A stretch of DNA of 64,000 bases from SCTD01 sp963781675 (GTDB taxonomy: Bacteria > Actinomycetota > Actinomycetes > Mycobacteriales > SCTD01). Location of the stretch: assembly GCA_963781675.1 (NCBI GenBank), contig CAWAGF010000005.1, positions 1 to 64,000 of the forward strand, written 5' to 3'. A program made the translations under genes and the position numbers. Position 1 is the first letter of the stretch, and each line of letters starts with the position of its first letter. Below, piece by piece: positions 24,709 through 31,931 of this stretch. Under the pieces are notes generated by a model, which worked only from the letters and a program-made list of their open reading frames with translations, searched no databases and had not been told where the DNA came from.

Positions 24709-27369
24709 TCAGACGCCCCCGGTAGCGACCCGGCCGACGTGGTGCTCCGCCCGCACCAGCGCGTCGGGGATGCCGGCGGCGTTGGACCCTCCACCCTGCG
24801 CGACGTCGTCCTTGCCGCCTCCCTTGCCGTCCACTGCCGCAGCGGCTTCCCGGAGCACGAGGTTCGCGGACAGCCCGCGTGCACGACCGGCCTCGTTCAC
24901 CGCGGCCACGAGAGTCACCCGCTCTCCCCCGGCGGCGACCAGCACGACCCCGGGGCCGGTCAGCCGGCCGCGGACGTCCAGGGCGAGCTGGCGCACCAGG
25001 TCGCCCGGCGTGCCGGCGGGGGCCTCGATGCCGGCGAACTGGACCCCGAACACGTCGCGCGCAGCAGCCGCGAACGCGCCGGCCTGCGTCAGCACGGCAG
25101 AGGCCCGCAGCCCCGCCAGCTCCTTCTCCACCTCGCGCAGCCGCGCGACGGTCGCCTCGACCCGCGCCGGCACCTCGTCGGCGGGCACCTTGAACGCGGA
25201 CGCCAGCTGGGCGAGCAGGACGTGCTCGCGGGCCAGGTAGGAGTAGGCGTCCAGGCCGACCAGGCCCTCGACGCGGCGCACGCCGGAGCCGATGGAGGCC
25301 TCGGACAGCAGCTTGACCATGCCGAGCTGGCCGGAGCGGGCCGCGTGCGTGCCGCCGCAGAGCTCGCGCGCGTAGTCGCCGACCTCGACGACGCGGACCT
25401 CGTCGCCGTACTTCTCGCCGAACAGCGCCATCGCGCCCAGCCGCCGCGCCTCGTCCTGCGAGGTCACGAACGCACGGACCTCGAGGTCGGCGAGCGCGAT
25501 CTCGTTGATCTCCTGCTCGACGTCGGCCAGCACCGACGCCGGCACCGCCGAAGGCGAGGCGAAGTCGAAGCGGAAGCGACCGGGGTTGTTCTCCGAGCCC
25601 GCCTGGGTGGCCTGCTCCCCCAGCGCAGCCCGCAGCGCGGTGTGCACCAGGTGGGTGGCGGTGTGCGCGCGGCTGATCGCGCGACGGCGGTCGACGTCGA
25701 CCTCGGCCATCGCCGGAGCGCCAACGGTCACCTCACCGCGCAGGACGCGGGCGCGGTGGACGGTCAGTCCGCCGAGGGCGTTCTGCACGTCCTCGACGAG
25801 CAGCTCGGCGTCGCCGAGCACGATCCGGCCGGAGTCGGCCTTCTGACCGCCCCCCTCGGCGTAGAACGGCGAGCGGTCGAGGACGACCTCGACGGTCGCC
25901 CCTTCGGACGCCGACGACGCGACGGCGCCGTCGACCAGCAGGCCGCGCAGCGTCCCCTCGGAGGCGACCTCGGCGTAGCCGGTGAACTCGGTGGAACCGG
26001 CCGCCTCGAGCAGCGCGCGGTAGGCGGAGGTGTCGACGCCGCCGGTCTTCTTCGCCTTGGAGTCGGCCTTCGCGCGGGAGCGCTGCTCGGCCATCAGCGA
26101 CCGGAAGCCCTCCTCGTCCACGGACAGCCCCTGCTCGGCGGCCATCTCGAGGGTGAGGTCGATGGGGAAGCCGTAGGTGTCGTGCAGCGAGAACGCCGCG
26201 GAACCGGACAGCACGCCGCCCGACGAGCGCGCCTCGGGCACGGCCGACTCGAACACCGAGGCACCCTTGGTGAGCGTCTCGAGGAAGGAGCCCTCCTCGC
26301 CGACGGCCACGGCGGTGATGCGCGCGGCGTCCTCGACGAGCGTCGGGTACTGCGGCCCCATCGCGCCGATGGCGGCCTCGACGAGCGAGGACAGGACCGG
26401 CTCGGAAGCGCCGAGCAGCCGCATCGAGCGGACGGTGCGGCGCAGGATCCGGCGCAGCACGTAGTCGCGCGCCTCGTTGCCGGGGCGCACCCCGTCGCCG
26501 ATGAGCATCACGGCGGTGCGCGCGTGGTCCGCCACGACCCGCAACCGGACGTCCGCCGCGGGGTCAGCCCCGTAGCGGGCCCCCGTCAGCTGAGCAGCGC
26601 GGTCGAGGATGGCGCGCGAGGTGTCGATCTCGTACAGGTTGTCGACGCCCTGCAGGACGGTCGCGACGCGCTCGAGCCCCATGCCGGTGTCGATGTTCTG
26701 TGCGGGCAGCGGGCCGGCGACGTCGAAGTCGACCTTCGTGCGCACCTCGGACAGCTGGTACTGCATGAAGACGAGGTTCCAGACCTCGAGGTAGCGGTCC
26801 TCGTCGGCGATCGGCCCGCCCTCACGGCCGTGCTCGGAGCCGCGGTCGTAGTAGATCTCGCTGCACGGCCCGCCGGGCCCGGGAACGCCCATGTGCCAGT
26901 AGTTGTCCGCCTTGTCGCGCCGCTGGATGCGCGACTCGGGGACGTACCGCTTCCAGAGCTCGAAGGCCTCGTCGTCGTCGAGGTAGACGGTCGTCCAGAG
27001 GCGGTCCTCCGGCAGGCCGTAGCCCTCGGACGAGGTCAGCAGCGACCACGCGAGGTCGATCGCGCCTTCCTTGAAGTAGTCGCCGAAGGAGAAGTTGCCG
27101 GCCATCTGGAAGAACGACCCGTGCCGGGTCGTCTTGCCGACCTCCTCGATGTCGAGGGTGCGCACGCACTTCTGCACGCTGGTCGCGCGGGAGTACGGCG
27201 GCGGCACCTCGCCGAGGAAGTACGGCTTGAACGGCACCATCCCCGCGTTGACGAGCAGCAGGGTCGGGTCATCGGCGATGAGCGAGGCGGACGGCACGAC
27301 CGTGTGGCCGTGGCGCTCGAAGTGGGACAGGAACCGCGACCGGATCTCCGCGCTGGACAGCGGGTTCAT
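24709..27369 (-). CDS. alaS: Alanyl-tRNA synthetase
   Basis: Charges tRNA-Ala. Intact, 886 residues. The class II core begins AEIRSRFLSHFERHGH and includes ADDPTLLLVNAGMVPFKP, RHGSFFQMAGNFSFGDYFK and NIDTGMGLERVATVLQG (motif 3 region). The editing domain has HTATHLVHTAL (about residue 570) and CGGTHAARSGQ (about residue 670), the zinc-type His/Cys positions that hydrolyse Ser- and Gly-tRNA-Ala. The C-Ala domain ends with GGGKDDVAQGGGSNAAGIPDA. The start overlaps the DUF6167 stop (ATGA). Confidence 0.98.
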   Translation of the reverse strand: MNPLSSAEIRSRFLSHFERHGHTVVPSASLIADDPTLLLVNAGMVPFKPYFLGEVPPPYSRATSVQKCVRTLDIEEVGKTTRHGSFFQMAGNFSFGDYFKEGAIDLAWSLLTSSEGYGLPEDRLWTTVYLDDDEAFELWKRYVPESRIQRRDKADNYWHMGVPGPGGPCSEIYYDRGSEHGREGGPIADEDRYLEVWNLVFMQYQLSEVRTKVDFDVAGPLPAQNIDTGMGLERVATVLQGVDNLYEIDTSRAILDRAAQLTGARYGADPAADVRLRVVADHARTAVMLIGDGVRPGNEARDYVLRRILRRTVRSMRLLGASEPVLSSLVEAAIGAMGPQYPTLVEDAARITAVAVGEEGSFLETLTKGASVFESAVPEARSSGGVLSGSAAFSLHDTYGFPIDLTLEMAAEQGLSVDEEGFRSLMAEQRSRAKADSKAKKTGGVDTSAYRALLEAAGSTEFTGYAEVASEGTLRGLLVDGAVASSASEGATVEVVLDRSPFYAEGGGQKADSGRIVLGDAELLVEDVQNALGGLTVHRARVLRGEVTVGAPAMAEVDVDRRRAISRAHTATHLVHTALRAALGEQATQAGSENNPGRFRFDFASPSAVPASVLADVEQEINEIALADLEVRAFVTSQDEARRLGAMALFGEKYGDEVRVVEVGDYARELCGGTHAARSGQLGMVKLLSEASIGSGVRRVEGLVGLDAYSYLAREHVLLAQLASAFKVPADEVPARVEATVARLREVEKELAGLRASAVLTQAGAFAAAARDVFGVQFAGIEAPAGTPGDLVRQLALDVRGRLTGPGVVLVAAGGERVTLVAAVNEAGRARGLSANLVLREAAAAVDGKGGGKDDVAQGGGSNAAGIPDALVRAEHHVGRVATGGV

Positions 27370-27656
27370 CGGACGTCGGGCTCCATGCCGCCGGTGTGGC
27401 CCGGGTCGACGTAGTCGACGACGTCGTGGCTGCCGTCCAGGCCCAGCGTCGTGCGGAGCTCGGCCTCCCGCTCCGCCATGGCGGTCTTCAGCTCGGCGGT
27501 GAACTCGCGCAGCGCGTCGCCCAGCCCGGAGATCGAACCGGCCAGCGAGCTCTGCACACCCGCCGGCGTGAAGCGCTGCGCCGCCCGGGACGCGCGCTGC
27601 ACGACCATGACGCCCACGGCGGCGCCGAAGGCGATGTAGACGAGGCGGCGGGTCAT
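27366..27656 (-). CDS. DUF6167 family small membrane-associated protein
   Basis: 96 residues. One N-terminal hydrophobic segment (LVYIAFGAAVGVMVV, residues 5-19), then a helical region (ISGLGDALREFTAELKTAMA) and an acidic tail. This small gene lies just before alaS in many actinomycetes; its function is unknown. Start and stop overlap neighbours by 4 bases on both sides (DUF948 upstream, alaS downstream), so the group is translated as a coupled operon. Confidence 0.85.
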   Translation of the reverse strand: MTRRLVYIAFGAAVGVMVVQRASRAAQRFTPAGVQSSLAGSISGLGDALREFTAELKTAMAEREAELRTTLGLDGSHDVVDYVDPGHTGGMEPDVR

Positions 27657-28054
27657 CGACGGCCCTTCTTCAGCTCTTCGCGGACGCGCTTGTTGACGTC
27701 CTTCTCCTGGCGCTTGGTCGCGACCGAGCGGACGCCGTACGAGAAGGCCGCCACCTTGATGATCGGGCTGCCGAGCGTGGCCGCGAACAGCGAGGTCAGC
27801 GCGCTGACGTTGCCGGTCATCGACTGGACGTTCGCGGTGATCGCGTCGACGCGGACGAGCTCCTGGTTCACGTGCGTCACCGACGAGGTGACCTCGCCGA
27901 GCAGCGGCATCGTCTTGTCGCTGATGCCGGCGACGAGCTTGCTGGTCTCGTCGACGGTGCGCGCGAGCTTGAGCACCACGTAGCAGAGCGCGAGCATCAG
28001 GAGGGCGAACCCGATGGCGGCGATGAGGGCCGCGAGCTGACCGATGCTGATCAT
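27653..28054 (-). CDS. DUF948 domain membrane protein
   Basis: 133 residues. N-terminal helix LAALIAAIGFALLMLALCYV (residues 7-26), then a heptad-rich stretch (LARTVDETSKLVAGIS, about 30-45, continuing to about 90) typical of DUF948, a second weak hydrophobic segment near residue 95 and a basic C-terminus (RQEKDVNKRVREELKKGRR). Conserved neighbour of alaS in actinomycetes; function unknown. ATGA overlaps with rarA upstream and DUF6167 downstream. Confidence 0.88.
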   Translation of the reverse strand: MISIGQLAALIAAIGFALLMLALCYVVLKLARTVDETSKLVAGISDKTMPLLGEVTSSVTHVNQELVRVDAITANVQSMTGNVSALTSLFAATLGSPIIKVAAFSYGVRSVATKRQEKDVNKRVREELKKGRR

Positions 28055-29454
28055 CCAGGGACGTCCTTCTGCTTGAGCTCGTCTGGCGTGGGCTTGGGCG
28101 GGTTGCAGCGGGGGCGGAAGCCGTCCGCGGCGTCCTCCGGCACGACCCCGCGGTCGCCGCGCAGCACCTCGCGCAGCCCCGCGAGCCGCTGGGAGGCGAC
28201 GCGCTCGACCCCGAGGCCGCGTGGCGAGTAGTACTCCCGCCCCACGACCGGGTCGGGCGCGTACTGCTGCGCCACGACCCCTCCCGGGAAGTCGTGAGGG
28301 TACCGATACCCGCCGACCCCGATCTTCTTGGCACCCGCGTAGTGGCTGTCGCGCAGGTGCTGCGGGACGGTGCCGGTACGACCGGCCCGCACGTCGGCCA
28401 GCGCGGTGTCGACGGCCGCGATCACGGCGTTGCTCTTGGGGGCTAGCGCCAGGTGGATGGTGGCCTGCGCGAGGTTGATGCGGGCCTCGGGCATCCCGAT
28501 CAGCTCGAGCGCCTGGGCGGCGGCCACGGCGACCTGCAGCGCGGAGGGGTCGGCCATGCCGATGTCCTCGCTGGCGTGCACGACCAGCCGGCGGGCGATG
28601 AAGCGCGGGTCCTCGCCCGCCTCGAACATCCGCGCCAGGTAGTGCACCGCTGCGTCGACGTCCGACCCGCGGATCGACTTGATGAAGCCGCTGATCACGT
28701 CGTAGTGCTGGTCGCCGTCCCGGTCGTAGCGGACCGCAGCCCGGTCGACGGCCTGCTCGAGCAGCTCCAGCGTGACGTGGTCGGAGGCCCCGGCCGCCGC
28801 CTCGAGGGCGGTCAGCGAGCGGCGGGCGTCGCCGCCGGCGAGCCGGACGAGGTGGTCCAGGGCGGCGTCGTCGACGGTCACCTCCCCCTTGAGCCCCCGG
28901 TCCGACGCGAGCGCCCGCGTCACCACCGCCCGGACGTCGTCGTCCGACAGCGGCTCCAGGGTCAGCAGCAGCGAGCGGGACAGCAGCGGCGAGATCACGC
29001 TGAAGAACGGGTTCTCCGTCGTGGCGGCGACCAGGGTCACCCAGCGGTTCTCGACGCTCGGCAGCAGCGCGTCCTGCTGCGTCTTGCTGAAGCGGTGCAC
29101 CTCGTCCACGAACAGCACGGTCTGCGCGCCGGTCTCCCCCAGCGCCCGCTTGGCCTCCTCGACGACCTGCCGGACGTCCTTGACGCCCGCGGTCACCGCC
29201 GACAGCTCGCGGAAGCGCCGCTGCGTCGACCTCGCGATGAGCATCGCCAGGGTGGTCTTGCCGGTCCCGGGCGGTCCCCACAGCACCACCGACAGCGGGG
29301 CGTCGCCCTCGATCAGCCGTCGCAGCGGGGCGCCGGGGCCGAGCAGGTGCTGCTGGCCGACGACCTCGTCGATCGTGCGCGGCCGCATCCGGACGGCGAG
29401 GGGGGCGACCCGGTCGGCCGCGTCCTGCTCGGCGGCGTCGAACAGGCTGTCCAC
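28051..29454 (-). CDS. rarA: Replication-associated recombination protein A (RarA/MgsA)
   Basis: AAA+ ATPase acting at stalled replication forks. Intact, 467 residues. VGQQHLLGPGAPLRRLIEG leads into Walker A GPPGTGKTTLA (about residue 60), Walker B VLFVDEVHRFSKTQQDALLP (about 113), sensor 1 ATTENPFF (about 145) and the Arg-rich sensor 2 (LAGGDARRSLTALE). The C-terminal tetramerisation domain has GEDPRFIARRLVVHASEDIG and GGYRYPHDFPGG. It overlaps DUF948 by 4 bases. Confidence 0.96.
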   Translation of the reverse strand: MDSLFDAAEQDAADRVAPLAVRMRPRTIDEVVGQQHLLGPGAPLRRLIEGDAPLSVVLWGPPGTGKTTLAMLIARSTQRRFRELSAVTAGVKDVRQVVEEAKRALGETGAQTVLFVDEVHRFSKTQQDALLPSVENRWVTLVAATTENPFFSVISPLLSRSLLLTLEPLSDDDVRAVVTRALASDRGLKGEVTVDDAALDHLVRLAGGDARRSLTALEAAAGASDHVTLELLEQAVDRAAVRYDRDGDQHYDVISGFIKSIRGSDVDAAVHYLARMFEAGEDPRFIARRLVVHASEDIGMADPSALQVAVAAAQALELIGMPEARINLAQATIHLALAPKSNAVIAAVDTALADVRAGRTGTVPQHLRDSHYAGAKKIGVGGYRYPHDFPGGVVAQQYAPDPVVGREYYSPRGLGVERVASQRLAGLREVLRGDRGVVPEDAADGFRPRCNPPKPTPDELKQKDVPG

Positions 29455-29467
29455 GCCCCGACCCTAG

Positions 29468-30371
29468 CTAGATGCGGGGTGCCGCGAGGTTGAGCGAGCC
29501 GTTGCCGCCGCGCCACTCCGGCACCTGCGGGCCGTGCGGCCGCTGGTTCTGCGTGTAGGCCTTGGCCCGCGGGCCGGCGTACTGCAGCGCCTCGTTCACG
29601 CTGACCCCGCCGTCGCCGTCGCGGTCGGCCTTCTTGTCGCGCAGCCCCTCGTCGAACAGCATCCCGCTCCACACGCTGAAGCCGGTGCCGCTGTCCTCGT
29701 AGGACTTCTGGCTGACGTTGGAGCTGGCCGTGAACAGGTGCCGGCTGCTCGAGAGGCCCTCGTCGAAGCCGCCCGCCTCGCAGCCGCTGATGCTCGTCCA
29801 CGCGGTGCCGCGGACCGACCGCAGCACGCGGGCCATCTCGGTGTCCTGGATGTAGGCGTTGTCGACCGGCCAGAGGTACTCGTGGCCGTCCCGCTGCTTC
29901 ACGTGGCCGCTGTAGTGGAAGAAGCTGAAGGTCCGGCTGCTGCTGTTGCTCTGCAGCCAGGCGATGCCGTCGGCGACGGCCCGGCCGGTGGCCTGGTCGT
30001 CGGTGAGGATGCGGATCCGGTCGCTGCGCCAGCCGTTGCGCAGCAGCACGTCACGCACGAGCCGGGCGTCGGCGGCGCCGGCCTTGGTGTCGTGCACGCT
30101 GCCCCGGTAGGCGGTGATCCCGACGATCAGGGCCCAGCGGTCCGCGGGGGCGGCCGTCGTCGGCGCGGGCGGCTTGGCGGCCGGCGTCGGCGTGGGCGAC
30201 GGCTTCGGCTTCGGCTTGCGGCGACGGGCTCGGGTTCACGACCGGGAGGTACGGGAGCGGGTCGACGAGCCCGGCCGGCGCGGCGGGCGCGGCGGCTCCG
30301 GCAGGCAGCCCGCCGGCCACGGCCGCCCCGGTCAGCAGCGCCACCAGCAGTCCCACCCAGCTGCGGCGCAC
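29468..30371 (-). CDS. Secreted caspase-family (C14-like) protease, one frameshift
   Basis: Signal peptide MRRSWVGLLVALLTGAAVAG...GAAA (residues 1-28), then a Pro-rich linker interrupted by one indel near 30225. The catalytic domain follows: LIVGITAYRG-type start, DARLVRDVLLRNGW, then the His dyad residue in FSFFHYSGHVKQRDG (about residue 153) and the Cys in SISGCEAGGFDEGLS (about 195). These match the p20 fold of caspases and metacaspases. Near the C-terminus DRDGDGGVSVNEAL (about 250) is an EF-hand-like calcium loop. It lies 13 bases upstream of rarA. Substrate unknown; export implies an extracytoplasmic target. Confidence 0.82.
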
Positions 30372-30453
30372 GCCGCCTCCTCTCGTCGCGGGGGTACTTC
30401 GCCGGGGCCGGTCCCGGCTCCTGCCTGGTGCCCGCCGCGACTAGCCTCGACGC

Positions 30454-31198
30454 GTGGCTGCCACCCCCCTCGCGTCGGCGGCGGAGGTGCTCGTCGCGAC
30501 GGGGCACGACCCGTTCGCCCGCGGCTCCCTGCGCCGGCCGCTCGTCACGGGCTGGGCCGGCGAGGGCGCGGTCGCGTGGCTGGGCGTCGACGCGCACGAG
30601 GGCACGGCGTACCTCTCAGCACTGGGAGAGCCGCCTGCGGTGGCCGCCCTGGTGGCCGAGCTGCTGCCGGAGCTGCCGCCCAGGCAGCGGATGACCCTGC
30701 CGCGGGGCACGCCGGTGCACCTGCCGGCCTGGGTCGGCATCGACGGCACGGACTGGGACTTCCGCTGGCTGCGGGGCGCCGCCGCCGGTGCAGCCGGGCG
30801 AGGAGCTGGTCGCGCCGGAGGACGACGAGACGGCGGTGAAGGAGCTGCTCGACGCCTCCTCCCCCACGGCCTCCGCGCTGCCGGGCGACGCGTCCGTGCG
30901 CCGCTGGGTCGGGGTCCGGGAGGGTGGCCGCCTCATCGCGTGCGCTGCGGACACCAGCGCGGCCACCGGCGTCGGCCACCTGTCCTCGATCGCCGTGCAC
31001 CCCGACGTCCGCGGTCGCGGGCTCGGCCGGGCGGTGACCGCCGCGCTGACCCGGCAGCTGTTCGAGGACGGCTGCGACCTGGTGACGCTCGAGATGTACG
31101 CGGTGAACAGCTCGGGGCGGGCGCTCTACGACGCGCTGGGCTTCGCGGACGAGCACCGCTTCACGAGCGGCCCGCTGCTGGTGCGGGGCCGCTGGTGA
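30454..31198 (+). CDS. GNAT-family N-acetyltransferase, one frameshift
   Basis: About 248 residues when an indel near 30785 is repaired. The N-terminal 110 residues (SAAEVLVATGHDPFARG) resemble the N-terminal half of two-domain actinobacterial GNATs. The C-terminal half is a complete acetyltransferase fold with SSIAVHPDVRGRGLGRAV (acetyl-CoA loop R-x2-G-x-G, about residue 185) and YAVNSSGRALYDALGF. GTG start; divergent from the caspase gene with an 82-base gap and convergent with the HAD gene. Substrate not predictable. Confidence 0.8.
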
Positions 31199-31200
31199 GC

Positions 31201-31295
31201 CGCCCTCTCCCATGATCCACAGAAGGATCGACGGCCTCAGGCCCGCCGCCGGTGGCTGACGCCGTCGAAGCTTCTGTGGATCACCGCGGAGGGCG
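31201..31295. repeat. Hairpin element at a convergent gene junction (copy 1)
   Basis: Main arms 31213-31235 and 31261-31283 pair over 23 bases with two central mismatches; each carries TGATCCACAGAAG at the outer end. A further outer pair CGCCCTC/GAGGGCG (31201-31207, 31289-31295) extends the stem. It fills the gap between the GNAT stop (31198) and the HAD stop (31299), so it can end transcription from both sides. A second copy lies at 57472-57542. Confidence 0.8.
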
Positions 31296-31298
31296 GGG

Positions 31299-31931
31299 TC
31301 ACAGCGAGCGGCTGAGCCGGTCCCACAGCAGGGCGGGCTCCAGCACGTCCACGACGTGCGCCTGCCGCGCGGTGACCGGGTTCGGCAGCGCGACGGCCGG
31401 CAGGCCCGCGGCCTGGGCGGCCAGCACGCCGTTCACGGAGTCCTCCACGACGAGCACCTCCGCCGGGTCCAGCCGCAGCCGCGAGAGCGCCACGAGGTAG
31501 AGGTCGGGGTGCGGCTTGGCACGCTCGGCGTCCTCGCGGGTGACGACGAAGGCGAAGCGGTCCAGCAGGGCGAGCCGCTGCAGGTGCCCGTGCACCCACC
31601 AGGCGGGCGAGCTGGACACGACGGCCAGCACCAGCCCGTGCGCCGCCGCCCGGTCCAGCACGTCGGCCAGCCCGTCGCGCAGCGGCAGGTCCCCCACCAG
31701 CGACAGCTCGTGCTCGCGGCGCAGCGCGTGCGCGGCCTCCCGGTCGAAGCCCGCCCCGACCAGCGAGGCCAGCGCGGCGTAGCGGTCGTCGACGTCGCCG
31801 CCGACGCCGGCCAGCCAGCGGTGGAGGTCCAGCGGGTGGCCGAGGCTGTCGTACAGGTGCTGCCAGGAGGCGAGGACGGTCGACTCGGTGTCGACCAGGG
31901 TCCCGTCGAAGTCGAAGAGGACGGCCTTCAG
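31299..31931 (-). CDS. HAD-superfamily phosphatase (beta-phosphoglucomutase-like), probable CTG start
   Basis: About 210 residues. The N-terminal catalytic motif is VLFDFDGTLVDTES, with the Asp nucleophile and general acid. Motif II is in LAVVSSSPAWWV, the Lys in AKPHPDLYLVAL, and motif IV is VLVVEDSVNGVLAA (acidic pair). The C1 cap lies between. No ATG or GTG is available at the N-terminus; the in-frame CTG at 31931 overlaps the polA stop as CTGA, the position where GTGA would be expected. Either a CTG start or one wrong base explains this. Acts on small phosphorylated substrates. Confidence 0.85.
   Translation of the reverse strand: MKAVLFDFDGTLVDTESTVLASWQHLYDSLGHPLDLHRWLAGVGGDVDDRYAALASLVGAGFDREAAHALRREHELSLVGDLPLRDGLADVLDRAAAHGLVLAVVSSSPAWWVHGHLQRLALLDRFAFVVTREDAERAKPHPDLYLVALSRLRLDPAEVLVVEDSVNGVLAAQAAGLPAVALPNPVTARQAHVVDVLEPALLWDRLSRSL

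Noticed and set aside
23731..27414. A 1227-codon open frame on the plus strand across alaS
   Set aside because: It is the mirror of a high-GC coding strand; alaS on the minus strand has full family motifs and the plus frame is low-complexity with no recognisable domain.
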